Positions 1-11,068 are shown, counted from the stretch's first letter. The stretch: DNA of 64,000 bases from Dichotomocladium elegans (GCA_025716815.1 JAIXMN010000004.1:62001-126000), one strand, 5' to 3'. Translations and numbers: made by a program. The notes: a model not told the origin generated them from the letters alone.

Positions 1-3000
1 AGCGATGGCTCAGCCATGCTGCAGTCCCATTCCTCGTCCGACTCCAAAAGGTCTCGTGCGACTGCTGCTGCTTCAAAGGTAGGATGTACAATGCCGTCAT
101 CGGTTGTACGTAGTGCCACAAAGCTTGTTGGACCATGGACGTTCAGCAAGAGCAAGCGTAGGCAATATAGTGGCATATTTGAGAGGGACGCGAAATAAAT
201 CCGAGGCACTACATCCGCAAATGGCGGCTGGACTCTTCTTCTCCATTCGCGGATACTGGAATTCCAGGTGTAATATCGAGGGACATCCATATATTTAAGA
301 GTTCGGGCAAATTCATCTTGGGAGCAGAGAGCAAAGAACCCAAGAAGTTTTGTCCCCGTGCTGGCTGTTCGTCGTGCTTCAGCAAGCTCTTGAGCACTCA
401 TTGAGTCCCGGTATGTCACGTATTGCTGATCTGGCAAGTGAATATCCAAACGGTAAACTGACGGGTAATGCATGTGGATCTCATTTTCGACTATCCGCCA
501 GAATGCTTCGCTTGGTCCAATATACCTTGCATTTTGGTATTGAAGAATCTCATCTACATCATGTGAAGCGGGAATTGAAGAAGCAGACGCAGAATCGGAG
601 GCGGCAGAGACGGCAGAAGCAGAGGCAGAGGCAGAGGCAGAGGCAGAGGCAGAGGCAGAGGCAGAGGCAGAGGCAGAGGCAGAGGCAGTGGCAGTGGCAG
701 TGGCAGTGGCAGCGGCAGAGGCAGAGGCAGAGGCAGTGGCAGTGGCAGTGGCAGCGGCAGAGGCAGTGGCAGAGGCAGGTCTCTGGTCTTGGGTAATCTC
801 CACCAATGCTCGATCAGAACCTTTTGTTATGTACTTGCAAAGATACTTGATCGCCCTGGACGTTGTACAAATCTCAACGTTGATATGTGCATTATACTTG
901 TAGGAGAGGTATGGGTTGTAAGGAACGACCCAAGTATTGTCCACAGGAATATCAAGGTTGGGAAATGTATATCCTCTGGCCATGTTCATACGTCTGCGGT
1001 AGATAGGGTACCCATCACTGCTCTTACGTGTCTCAGCACAGAAGCTTTTTGGGAACATCTTCTCGCATTTCCCGGTTTTCGAACAGCATGGTTGGCCAGG
1101 TCTGTACTGTCCGCAAGGTCCATGGATCATTGTGGCCTTTACTGTATGGAAAAGCTCTGGTTGAGTGACCTCATCTGGTAGCTCTGCACAAACGAAACGA
1201 TCCCAGTCCGATACCCTGTTTGGTCGGTCTTGTTCAGCAAGGATGAAAATCATATGGATGTGTGGCAAGCCGCGTTTCTGGAATTCCACAGTTGCCACAT
1301 ATCCAGTCACTTGACCAAAACATCCATCGTCGGTGATATGCTTAATGAGCTCCTTCATCTTCATGTAAAAGACCCGAGAACAAAGGTCAGGGCGATCATG
1401 GGCTTTCTGGCCAGGAAGAAGCTCTCGCGTGATTTCTGGCCATTGCGGATTGCATGTAATGTTATGAAGAGGGACGGATTACCCCTTTCGCGCATAATTG
1501 CGTAGGCATCTTGTTCCATCTGCTTCATATATCGGGGCCCACCAGTAAAACTTGAGGGTAGGATTACCCGCTGCCCCACCTGTTGTGGATCGACGTCATC
1601 TCCAATGCTGCTGTACACCTCCCTGCGAAGGTCGTCTTGGTTGCGGCGGAGGTAGTCAAGTCGGGCGCTCTCAATGCGTGCGTAGTTATCCACCAACAAT
1701 TGTTGGAAAAGCCTGCCGAAATGATGATCGTATATTTGCCTGGCGCCTTGACGAAGCATGAGCATATAAGCCATATAAGCTCGCAGAGTGACCTTCACAT
1801 GCGCACCTTGGACGGATTGGCTCCACAGGTCAGGATACCATTCTTCTTCTCCAAAAGGACGCATAAGCACGTAATGAAGGGGTATGTATGCCGGATGAAG
1901 GGAGCTAATCCGCTTGAGGTCACCTGACAAACGATCGGCAAGAACAATGTCATGAGGTTGAACAGTCCCGTCCACTGACTGTTCGATAACCAATGCTGCA
2001 ATCTCTGCTGAAGACTGTGGATCATAGCGCCTACCCATCTGGTACGCCGGACGAATGAACGCTTGCAGAGATCCGACAGGCTGATCTTTGAAATGCTCTG
2101 CGGCCGACATATAGTGCTGTGCGAAAGGGTTGTCGCGCTCCATCACACGCTGGAGAGTATCAATTGTTTCTCGGTTCAGCCCCGTAAACATGGATGTTCT
2201 TCTTGCCAGTTGCTCTTCTGTATCAGCAAAATAGATTTGGGAGAACGCAGGCCTCTCGTCAGCGGATGCCCATAACGACCCTATCCGATGGTACATAGTG
2301 CCATTGATCCGAAAGGTTGGAACGCCATTTGATCCGTCAGCCAGCCGATGATCAAAATTAGCTTCGATAGAGGCGAAAGAAAAGGCGCTGTTGTAGGCGC
2401 GAATGCATCTCCGAAACTCTTTGCTCACATCATCAACTCCAGTCAAAAGCATGATGATCTCCTCTGAAGGTGGGCGCGGCGTAGCAAGCTGAATGTTTCC
2501 ACTCCTGCAACACATCCCGAATTGAGGGTTGCTGCGCGACGTGTTGGTGAGGCGCTCGTCGATCCACATTAGAGCATGGCAAAAAGGGCATTCAGCATTC
2601 ATACGGGGAAAGACGTGCTGTCGGAAGTTAGGACCCTGCGCGTAACAGATATCGCGGCCGAAAATATGTTCCAGCGTAAAAGATTCTTTGCATGCGACTT
2701 TATATTGAGCATGCCGGTTGGCATAAAATGGGCAGTAGTGGGACGATGACCGCCGGTGGGATGGTGAGCCGCAGCTAGTGCAGAATGTTTGTTGTTCAGT
2801 TATTTGAGTGGTCTCCTGCCCTACTATATAAAATGGTAAGCATACTGTATATACAATGATTCTGGTATTATAATAATACCTCGCCGGTTCAAAATATTTG
2901 CTGGGCATTGACGGTTACTTGATCGAAGATGCATAGTCGATCCACAGCTAGGACATGTTCTGACAGGAGATTCTTGGCCTTCAGTAACCCGATTGTTATG

Positions 3001-3160
3001 TGTCTGTTTCGATGTTAATATTTGTGATCCTATCTTCAAATGATGGACATAATATACCTCAGAGGGTTCTATCCTAGGTCGAACTCTACGAACGCTCAAC
3101 GGACATTCATTTGAAGATGTACTGGAGTGGGCCGCAGATCCACAGATGCAGGTACTGGAA
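1..3160 (-). pseudogene. Helitron Rep/helicase gene, 5' part, frameshifted, runs off left edge
   Basis: This is the N-terminal part of a Helitron rolling-circle transposase. From right to left it has three C-x(1-2)-C-x4-H-type zinc knuckles (about 3155-3100, 2965-2910, 2800-2745; the second reads TCPSCGSTMHLRSSNRQCP), separated by intron-like GT...AG stretches. Then comes the Helitron-like N domain (2740-1460), the HUH motif in GLPHIHM (about 1270), and the tyrosine motif KYLCKYITKG (about 840). The frame stays open to base 1 through the conserved HGPTSF block. One base is missing near 1455-1458, where the frame jumps between FIT and CNPQWPEI; the frame-1 ORF therefore ends falsely at 1361. 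The Rep-helicase junction and helicase motifs lie outside the window. A Helitron identity is secure from the motif order; element ends were not found. Confidence 0.9.
616..777. repeat. In-frame hexanucleotide repeat (GCAGAG/GCAGTG)n inside the Helitron gene
   Basis: About 27 units of a six-base repeat, mostly GCAGAG with blocks of GCAGTG and GCAGCG. Read on the minus strand in the Helitron frame it encodes alternating Ala-Ser and Ala-Thr. Because the unit is six bases it preserves the frame. It sits just after the Rep tyrosine motif. Confidence 0.95.
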
Positions 3161-3626
3161 ACCTGATCTCCCTAAGTTTGAGAGCATATTAGTATGTAAT
3201 AATTGTATGTATGGGGTTCAAAGTAGCTACCATCTGTATTGAAATAAGTAGTTTCTTATGACAGCAGCAGCAGCAGGAGGAGGAGGAAGGAGATAGATGG
3301 AAACTAATGTTGAGATTGCATTGGACATAGGTATATATATGAAAGCCAAGAAATTACTAATAGGAATGGAATATGATTTATTGCAGTTTGAAGAAATGCA
3401 AAACATGAGTATGTGGATCCTTGATAAGTTGACATTCATATTCATGCTGAAGCTATGATGGGCAGGCAAGACTTTTCATGAGACAAAAGAGCACTGATAT
3501 GTCTGCGCATGTCAATGATGCAATAGCATCTGAGGTTCAAGTCAATTGTGCCATATTTGTTAATTTGTTAATACTGTGACATGGTAGGTTTCTATCAGAA
3601 AAATTGCATGTGAAAAATACTTACTG
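3161..3626. other. No gene seen
   Basis: AT-rich sequence between the Helitron knuckle region and the next LTR. It contains a short (CAG)n/(GAG)n run near 3262-3290 and nothing else I can support. Confidence 0.6.
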
Positions 3627-3988
3627 TGTTGTTGTGTAGAGAGTTAGTGGCAAGTAGAAACCAATGAGTCAAAATCGAGTCTTTGAGACGGGATCCTCTT
3701 TATTGAATAAAAACAACTCTCTTTTTATATGCGTTGGGATGGACCATGTTAGCTTTGCCGGAACAAGTGTTAGCCGTTGACACCGCTTCTCCGCTACTCT
3801 CCATCTGTAGTTAATATTCCGGGCGATTGTTCCCTCCGTCTTCATTAAGAGGAAATCACCGATTGGATAGATGTGAGATGGAAGAAGTCAGGGCATCAAG
3901 ACGTACTTGCGGGAATTGTTGGATGAATAGCAGTTCCGCTCACTACTGACTGTGCAAGTGCAGTGTCATGAACAGGAGGACTACAACA
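3627..3988. repeat. LTR related to the LTR of gypsy element B
   Basis: It shares the long block from AAAATCGAGTCTTTGAGACG through the TTGAATAAAAACAACTCTCT core (3670-3728) with both LTRs of element B, and the end block around CAGTGTCATGAACAG. The middle has diverged. It begins TG and ends CA. It interrupts a decayed transposase: the right side resumes in MVSE of that protein. No clear target duplication was found, so the left boundary may be off by a few bases. Confidence 0.75.
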
Positions 3989-4629
3989 CTCAGACACCAT
4001 AATAGACCCACCAGGGCTTTTCTTCCAGAACACATTTTCACCCTGTGTAAGCCAAAGATGCTCCTGTCCATCATTTGCATAAAAAGTGGATTCGTCATGG
4101 GTAACTAAGACCAATTTTGTTTCACCATTGCTCAAAGAAGGCTCAACGACTATCTCTTCATTTACACCTTCGTATGTTTCCATTCTTCGTCAGTAGGCCA
4201 TCATTCGTTCAGACCATTCATTACGGTAAGACACAACATCTTCCCACTCATGGCCATCGAAGTACACATCCTTGTGGTTTTTACGGTATGTGTATCCCCA
4301 TTCGCACATATATCTCCACAAAGTTGTTTGTGAGGTGGAGCCTGGCACACCAAAAACTTCTGGGATGGCTGTTTCATTAACATATTTCAAAAGGATTGGA
4401 ATGGAGCGTCTTTCAGCTTTTTGCCCACTGATAAATTTAACAATTTTTTCTTGTAATTGTTCGTCGCTTAGTACTGATTCACGTTTCATGTTTTTTCCTT
4501 GTTGATGTTGCAAAATAGTACCGAAATCTAGGTACTCCTTCGCCCAGTAACGGATGCCCCTTGCGCGATAATGTTCAGAGGCACTAGGCCTGAAATCTTG
4601 CGCAGTAAGCTCAGAACTCTCATATTTCT
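3989..4629 (-). pseudogene. Decayed DDE transposase (T1), relative of the 7828-10594 transposon
   Basis: The translation matches the middle of the intact transposase at 7919-10096. It carries SVLSDEQL, VFGVPGS, TTLWRYMCEWG, DVYFDGHEWEDV, and the first catalytic Asp in VTHDESTFYANDG. One in-frame TGA (4190-4192) splits it. It is cut on the left by an LTR at 3988 and on the right by the 3' LTR of gypsy element A at 4630, which fits A having jumped into it. The C-terminal catalytic residues are missing. This is the oldest layer visible in the stack. Confidence 0.8.
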
Positions 4630-5039
4630 TGTACCCTTTGGGTCAATAGGAGAGGTAGCGGTAAACAGTGAGATGGATGGATTAGAGAGAATGAAAAAAG
4701 ACAACTATAAAAGTATCTTTGAGGTTGATGTTTATTCCTGAAAATAAAATAACTCTCTTTTATAATAATTCTATTAGAACGGCGATGTAAGTGCTTAATC
4801 CTGTTAGGACGTATCAGATGAGAGCATTCTCTTTTCATTGTCCTCTTCAAGACCAGTGATGGATCCTGGGTAGAGGAAGTACCTTTGATAGGTGCGATTG
4901 TCCTGTCACGCAAGCGGATATGAAAATATCGGTCCCTGAACATCAATGTGTTAAATTCATCATTGTCTTAGTTTCAGGATATCGGCGATAGTGATGTGAA
5001 ACCGGCTAAGTTCTCTAACATGGATCAATGTTCACCACA
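4630..5039 (-). repeat. 3' LTR of gypsy element A
   Basis: On the minus strand it starts TGTGGTGAACATTG directly after a purine tract (minus strand GGAAGGGGGTAA) and ends GGGTACA. It holds a TATTATAAAAGAGAG promoter-like block near 4752-4767. TG...CA ends and about 410 bp fit an LTR. No second copy is in the window to fix the ends. Confidence 0.75.
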
Positions 5040-5067
5040 TTACCCCCTTCCAGGTTGAACATAACGC

Positions 5068-5469
5068 TTAATGGAGGTGTGCTGTTTGATTGCGCTTGCT
5101 ACGTCTTAGGATATAGTCATTGCGTTCTGTGGTGTCATTACCTGAATGTCTATGCTTTCGCTGTGGAGCTTGTTGAGTCATGTTTTTTGGTGTGGGTGTT
5201 GTACCTTTTACCTTCTTTGGTGTTGGTGTAGTACCTGTTACCTTTGAATGAGCCTGTGGGCCTAGGCTCTGTATCCTGTCCCAGTATTTTGCGATTGGCT
5301 CTGGACTATTGAAGGACGCATGCGGTTCCCATGTATCGTCTTCTGGTCCATAGCCTTCCCATCGAACCCGATATAGGTACCTTCCGGGTGACAACTCTTT
5401 ATGGTCTACAATCGCTTGGACTGTATAGTATTTACCATTCTTTTCATATACCTCTTCGATGCTGATCAG
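5068..5469 (-). pseudogene. Element A, C-terminal chromodomain segment
   Basis: It encodes a chromodomain (YYTVQAIVDHKE, YLYRVRWEGYG, DDTWEP) followed by two TGTTPTPK repeats and a basic tail ending before the stop at 5068. In chromoviruses such domains steer integration to methylated H3K9 chromatin (family knowledge). The first residues of the ORF that begins at 5583 are not element A. They come from the solo LTR; the true upstream link is the integrase end at 5930. Confidence 0.85.
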
Positions 5470-5924
5470 TGTTGCATAGGTGATTGCAAGAGCACCAATG
5501 AAGTGAATATCCATGGCAATGATGTAAAGAACTGGAACAACCGCAATACAGAAACACGACTCAGCCAAGGGAAACACGATCATACATAGCCACTAGATCC
5601 ATATCCACAGTCTTTTCTCCTCTATTTTTTCCCACTGGGTTTTTTGAGGTTTTACCGACGTGAGGATGGTCTGGGATTCAGCTACAGGAACGAACGAAAA
5701 GTTTTTCTATGACTTGTCAAGTACTGCACCCCAACAACTCCTCTTATGGAAATTTCCAGGACAATTGACCCATGTCAATCGGGTGGAATCTATTTTACCC
5801 ATAACAATATATAAACAACTATGTAGTGTAGGAGTAAACAGACAGAAGAATTTTTCTTTATATTAAAAACACCTCCAAGAGTCTCATTGTACTTTGACAG
5901 TCTCTACAAACCTTATTTACCACA
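5470..5924 (+). repeat. Solo LTR (family S) in element A, target duplication ATCAG
   Basis: This is a 455-bp copy of the sequence at 17722-18174, in opposite orientation, with roughly a dozen differences. On the plus strand it starts TGTTGCATAGG and ends TTACCACA. It is flanked by ATCAG at 5465-5469 and 5925-5929. Removing it and one ATCAG joins the integrase end (SQDELI) to SIEEVYEKNG in frame. A solo LTR is what LTR-LTR recombination leaves behind. Confidence 0.92.
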
Positions 5925-5929
5925 ATCAG

Positions 5930-7827
5930 TTCATCTTGAGATACAAGTTTGAGTTGCGAGGGTGCAAAATTTCTGGTTGCGAGGAGTCCCTGTTCGTCTC
6001 TGAGGACATAGGAACCACCTTTGGTTTCCCTGACGACAGTGTATGGTCCTTCATATCGAGGATCCGTTTTTCTACTGTGTACTTCATCTTTGACCATGAC
6101 CGTGCTACCAGGAGGATATTTAATGATCCTGTATTTGGTATCATGTTTACCTTTCTTAACGTCTGATAGAGCTTTTGCCCGTTCTGCTATGGCCGGAAAG
6201 ATGGTGTCAGACATTTTGTCAATGCGGTCCATCAGCTCCTTTTCCGTTAAGGGCCGTGGTATCTCGTCATTGCTATAATCTCTGAAGCCATTCATTGTGC
6301 GGTTGAACATTAGGGCGAATGGTGTGGAACCATGTCTACTGGCGACTTTGTTGTAGATGGCGAGCTGTGTACTTTTGACGTACAAGTCCCAATCATGTCG
6401 TGCGCCATTGAGGCTCTTGCATATGACGTTGACCGATGTTTGTACATATCGTTCTGCCAAGCCATTTGCGCGTGGATGATAAGGTGTTGTTAACCGATGG
6501 TCAAAACCGGTGGACTGGCTAAGTTGCTTCATCAAATGATTGACAAATTCTGTGCCGTTATCCGATTGTAGATAGCGTGGAAAACCGTAATCGCAAAAGG
6601 TGTTTATGACTGCTTGTACTACTGTGTCTGAAGACTTGTCAGGAAGTGCATGTAGTACACAAAAGCGTGTGCAAACATCGACCATAACTAAGAGATAGTT
6701 GTGCCCTCGTGCGCTTGTTCCAAAGCCGCTGGCAAGGTCGATTGCCCAGTGATCACCAGGGTAGAAGGCGTGAATAGGGCGCATAGGATGATACCCTGTT
6801 TTCGTCACGTTGAAGCGTTGGCATTGTGGACATTGTTTAACGTGTTCAGCCGCTTGCTTGTACATGTTAGGCCATCTGAGCCCGTCATTCTGAAGAGACT
6901 TCGTCATTGCTTCAGCGCTGAAGTGTCCAAACGCATGAGCTTGTGCTAACAGCTGTGGTCGTTCTTCTTCAGGAGGAATAAAATGTACTGATGTGTCAAC
7001 ATCGTCTTCCTTAGTTACGTCCATGGTGGTGTGTGTTGACATAGTTTTGTTTACGATTAAATTGGTCGTGTTACCTTGCGTAGCATTACCCCCTTCCAGC
7101 TCTTTGTCCATGGGAAAAAGGCGCGAAAGTTTGTCGGGAAGGATGTTGTCTAATCCTGGCAAGTGTACTACGTCAAAAGTGTATTCAAGAATGGTGTCTA
7201 ACCAGTTGTTCATCATGGCATTAGTAACCTTTTGGGTGTGAAGATATACCAACGCTTTGTGATTGGTGTAAAGTGTGAACTTTTGTCCCCAAAGGAATTT
7301 GTGGAATTTTGTGAGTGCATAAACAACAGCGAGCAACTCACGCTTTGTTGTAGAGTAATTTCGCTCTGATTTTGAGAGAGCTCTAGCCATGAAAGCGATA
7401 TGCCGTGTTTCTTTATCAATGACTTGGTAAAGGACAGCGCCAATACGGACGTTGGATGCGTCAGTAGCAACCTGAAAAGGGTGTCGTAAATTAGGGTAGC
7501 GAAGGATGGGTGCATCCAGCAAAACCTGTTTTAAGCGGTTGAAAGTCACTTGCTCATGACTGGTCCATTTGTTACCCAGGTCCCCTGCATAACGCAGACA
7601 GTCCAGGGGTGCAGTGAGGTCCGCACACTTGGGTATGGACTCACGGAAATAATTAATCACTCCGAGAAAGCGTTGGATGTCTTTACCCGTGCGAGGTGTA
7701 GGCCACTCCTGTATATTGCTGACTTTGCGAGGGTCTAGCCCATTGCCTTGTTCAGACACGCAGAAGCCTAGGAGGTAAACGCGGCGTTGTGCGAAATGGC
7801 ACTTATCCGGATTCAGAATGAGGTTTA
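5930..7827 (-). pseudogene. Element A, RT end, RNase H and integrase segment
   Basis: The frame is open apart from the flanking insertions. It starts with NLILNPDKCHFAQRRVYLLGF (RT thumb), then RNase H (VATDASN), the KELEGGNA linker, the integrase HHCC zinc region (HAFGHF ... CPQCQRF), and catalytic blocks DHWAIDL, SDNGTEF and NGLAERY. The first in-frame Met (7840) is donated by the DNA transposon end, so it is not a real start. Confidence 0.88.
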
Positions 7828-7856
7828 TGGTGCATTTCATTTATAATAGCCACAAA
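7828..7856 (+). repeat. Left terminal inverted repeat of T2
   Basis: 29 bases, exact reverse complement of 10566-10594, preceded by the TA target duplicate. Confidence 0.95.
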
Positions 7857-7918
7857 CCTTATTTTGTTTCAATTTTCATATTCAAACTCAGATAATATAT
7901 ATATGGATGTGTCTAATA

Positions 7919-10096
7919 CTAGTCATGTAAGCCAACACGACGATGGCTCTTGTAGATATGAGTTGAGAACTTTCTAACATGCTCTGCAGCCTCATTAGCA
8001 TCCATGTCATTAGAATAAGCCTCAATATAGCGCCAAGCCTTATTGTAGTATCGGCGGATTGTTGTGGGAGTCTGGTTTGGAGGAGAAACAGAGTCAAGGA
8101 AGCTCGGGAGATGTTCTTTTAGACTCTTGAAAGAATAGTCGCACCGTGCTCGAGCTTCACGCTTTGCAGCGCTCCAATAGCGTTCAATCCAATTGCATTC
8201 ACAATGGAATTTTGGATAAAGCTCAAATATATGGCCACTATCCTCCACTGCTTCCTGCAATGCTGTCCGCTGCGCTGTGAAATCAGGCTGTGCTGCAAGC
8301 AAATGTTTTGCGCAACATTTTGCATCATCCGCCGCATCGTTTTTGCACTCCATTCTCCATACTTTGTCGGGACGGTGGGGGTCTTTATCAAACCAAAGTC
8401 CACGCTCTTTCAGAATCCTTTCAATTCCTTTGAAGTATTCTACTTCTTTCTTCTGTGAGGTGACTATCGTATGGCCGTGTTTACGCTTCTTAATGTTCTC
8501 ATGTCGTTTTATGTACATGCTCTGAGGAACATGCATTGGCGCACCGTCATGACCTGTTGCAACGAAATAGCCATTCCGAAATTGGTACTTTTCGCCTTCT
8601 TCGATGCGTTTCTCAGATTTTGTCATCCTTTGAACCAAAAGAGCATCTGCAGCAAAGGCATTGTGATTGCTACTCTGGTCAAACAAGAACAGGGCTCTAC
8701 AACCAGGATGCAATAGTTCAAATAACGGGATGACGGTGATTTGCAGTTGGTGCAACATATGTTCACTGGCCCAGTATCCCTCACGCCCAGCGCCAGCTTC
8801 GAAGAATTGTCGGGAGATAAGATCTCCATGTCTCATTGTTCCATGACATGGACACTGGAATTCACTGACCATAATCGACATGCCAGGACACTTATTCCGC
8901 ATTACAGTTTCGCCGGCTGCCAGCCACAGAACTTGCTTGCCATCATTGGCATAGAAGGTCGACTCATCATGAGTTACCATCACCAGCATCTTTTCTCCGG
9001 GTGCAAGAATTGGTGGTATAACTTCGTCCATCAATTCCCCTTCGAAGTGTTCTGTCATTGTCTGGTAGGCCGTCATGCGTCGTGACCATTCCTTACAGTA
9101 CACAACGACATCTTCCCTTTCATGGCCGTCGTAATAGACGTCTTTGGTGTTACGCCGAAACAAGAAGCCCCATTCGTTCATGTATCGCCAAAGGGTTGTT
9201 TCACTCACACTTCCAGGTACACCAAATACATCTGGAATTGCTGATTCATTGACAAACTTCAATATACTAATGATATTTCGCTTGTCAGGTAACTGTTCAC
9301 GAATCCACTTGCAGATGTTGTCCGAGAGGTGCTCATCAGACAAAACCGAAATCCTCTTGCTGTGTATTCCTTGGCGGTGAGATGATACAATCCCAAATTG
9401 AAGAAATTCTTTTGCCCAGTGACGGATAACCTTGGGGCGGTAATCTTGCGAGGGTGTATGCCAGATATCTTTGGCAGCGTCCTGCGACGCAGCAATTGCT
9501 TTCTTACCAGCAAGACGATACACAAGGTACCTGTGTACTGCTTCAAGCTTACACAACTGGAAAGGGCTGATGGAATCTCCGGCATTGGATGCTGAAATTC
9601 GAGGTCTTATAAGCTCTTCCAGCCTATTGATAGCTCCAGCAATAAGCTCTTCCTCATATCGATCGTCTTGGTTCGTCTGACGTTGCTGGCGGGTAAAACC
9701 GAAAGCGGAAAGCTTCTGCGACATGCTTGCGGCGATTTCCATCTCCTTTCTATGGCGCCAGATAGTTGTCCGAGAGTCCTTGGAATATGTGCCTCGCAGG
9801 TGGCTATCGGCTTTCTCATTCCACACCAACGGGAGGGCAGCAGCAGCAGCGACTGCATCTCCAGAAAGCCCCAAAACATCCCAATCTTCAACATCTGGGA
9901 TCAGATCCTCTACCATCTCGGTCTCTCCAACAGGAAATGGCTGAGGAGCCAATTGCCCTGTTTCATTTCGTTGTCTCTGCTTCAAAAGCTTTTGACGTTT
10001 GGATAACGGTGCCATAATATGATAGTGATAAGGAACTACGAAGATTTTTTTCAGGCCCGTGACAAGATCTCCACATATTATTTCAGTCAGCCGCAT
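7919..10096 (-). CDS. DDE transposase of T2 (725 codons, apparently intact)
   Basis: A single open frame without introns. The start is at 10096 or, more likely, at the Met at 10015 that opens MAPLSKRQKLLKQRQRN. The N-terminal half (about residues 95-330) is probably DNA-binding, with TTLWRYMNEWGF just before the catalytic core. The catalytic triad is read as Asp377 (VTHDEST), Asp473 (LFLFDQSSNH) and Glu638 (NWIERYW, the counterpart of NPIEQFW in mariner proteins). The gap between the second Asp and the Glu is about 164 residues, much longer than in Tc1 or mariner. It includes a lysine-rich insert (about 525-550) and a Cys-containing piece (RMECKNDAADDAKCC). The mechanism (cut-and-paste at TA) is inferred from the element's ends. 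A decayed relative lies at 3989-4629. Confidence 0.88.
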   Translation of the reverse strand: MRLTEIICGDLVTGLKKIFVVPYHYHIMAPLSKRQKLLKQRQRNETGQLAPQPFPVGETEMVEDLIPDVEDWDVLGLSGDAVAAAAALPLVWNEKADSHLRGTYSKDSRTTIWRHRKEMEIAASMSQKLSAFGFTRQQRQTNQDDRYEEELIAGAINRLEELIRPRISASNAGDSISPFQLCKLEAVHRYLVYRLAGKKAIAASQDAAKDIWHTPSQDYRPKVIRHWAKEFLQFGIVSSHRQGIHSKRISVLSDEHLSDNICKWIREQLPDKRNIISILKFVNESAIPDVFGVPGSVSETTLWRYMNEWGFLFRRNTKDVYYDGHEREDVVVYCKEWSRRMTAYQTMTEHFEGELMDEVIPPILAPGEKMLVMVTHDESTFYANDGKQVLWLAAGETVMRNKCPGMSIMVSEFQCPCHGTMRHGDLISRQFFEAGAGREGYWASEHMLHQLQITVIPLFELLHPGCRALFLFDQSSNHNAFAADALLVQRMTKSEKRIEEGEKYQFRNGYFVATGHDGAPMHVPQSMYIKRHENIKKRKHGHTIVTSQKKEVEYFKGIERILKERGLWFDKDPHRPDKVWRMECKNDAADDAKCCAKHLLAAQPDFTAQRTALQEAVEDSGHIFELYPKFHCECNWIERYWSAAKREARARCDYSFKSLKEHLPSFLDSVSPPNQTPTTIRRYYNKAWRYIEAYSNDMDANEAAEHVRKFSTHIYKSHRRVGLHD

Positions 10097-10565
10097 AAGC
10101 TTAATATCTCCTCAGGTAGTTTATATTCCTTCGTCAATATTTTTAGATACATCTATTGGTTCTTAAAGAGTGCTTTTACCATGTTGTATCATTAAAATAT
10201 TATGGAAACTGCTGTTAGGAAACTGATATATGTAGAACAATCATTGTACGGGTAATATATGTTCCGGTTGTCATGGAAAAGCATATAACCGGGTTGCTCT
10301 CGACTTATATAGAGCCCAAGCAAGGCAATTTAATCTCCGCTATTGAGTTACAAACTCCGTATTGTGTTTCAATTTCCTTGAAAACCCACCCTTCCAAGCA
10401 CTTTATACCGATTTTTGAACCTCCATAACTTTTTAACAAAGGGCAATACTACAATTCTGGTCCAATAGATTTAATCTATAACGCAAGGAGAACAATGTTA
10501 TCAGATTAGAATTATGAAATACTGCCTCAATAATTTTTTATCAGCATTTAAAAAATTTGATTTTT

Positions 10566-10594
10566 TGTGGCTATTATAAATGAAATGCACCATA
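10566..10594 (-). repeat. Right terminal inverted repeat of T2
   Basis: 29 bases, exact reverse complement of 7828-7856, followed by the TA target duplicate at 10595-10596. The 470 bases between it and the transposase start are AT-rich and probably hold the promoter. Confidence 0.95.
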
Positions 10595-10639
10595 CGTCGG
10601 TGAGCTTTTTAATTGCTGTAGCGACGTGCTGAGCGTGTT

Positions 10640-10942
10640 TGTGGTGGTTAGAGAGTTAGTTGCAGGTGTTTAAACCGTAGGGGCTAAAATCGAGTCTTTG
10701 AGACGGGATCCTCTTTATTGAATAAAAACAACTCTCTTTTTATATGATTTCGGACCAGGGTGGTAGTGGTGATACAAGCGGTAGTCATCGAGCATGGTCC
10801 TCCAATCATTACCAGTTAGCGGGCTTCGTAACGTTGGAATGGGAGGACAGTCGAGACGTGCTGTAGAAGAGGTGGATAAGTCGATAACCCTGCTCAGTAC
10901 TGTCTGTAGAAGCGCAGTGTTATGAACAGTAGGGCTATGACA
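10640..10942 (-). repeat. 3' LTR of element B
   Basis: 303 bp, TG...CA, same sequence as 16263-16565. On the minus strand it has CATATAAAAAGAGAG (TATA box) and TTCAATAAAG (polyadenylation-like signal) about 25 bases further on. Confidence 0.95.
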
Positions 10943-11068
10943 TCACCCCCCACCAGGCTGGATACAGCCGTGAGCTGTGTGTATGGTCCTGCGCTTGTAA
11001 GTTCAGTCTGGAAAAACCCTTTAAAAAAACCCAGTGGGAAAAAATTGTGGAAGGGAAAAGACATCGGC

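Larger units (their letters stand above)
7828..10594 (-). mobile_element. Complete TA-flanked DNA transposon T2 with 29-bp perfect terminal inverted repeats
   Basis: The ends are perfect 29-bp inverted repeats (7828-7856 and 10566-10594), each starting TGGTGCATTTCATTTATAAT. TA flanks both sides (7826-7827, 10595-10596). Removing the 2767-bp element plus one TA rejoins element A's RT in frame (LTDV-NLILN), which proves the boundaries. It carries one intact transposase gene. TA duplication places it with the IS630/Tc1-mariner group. Confidence 0.95.

Noticed and set aside
350..796. Plus-strand ORF with a poly-(Gln-Arg) t​ail
   Set aside because: It is the antisense of the in-frame Ala-Ser/Thr repeat of the Helitron gene; the minus frame is conserved.
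5068..5583. 171-residue chromodomain protein as an independent host gene
   Set aside because: The N terminus lies in the solo LTR; the rest continues element A.
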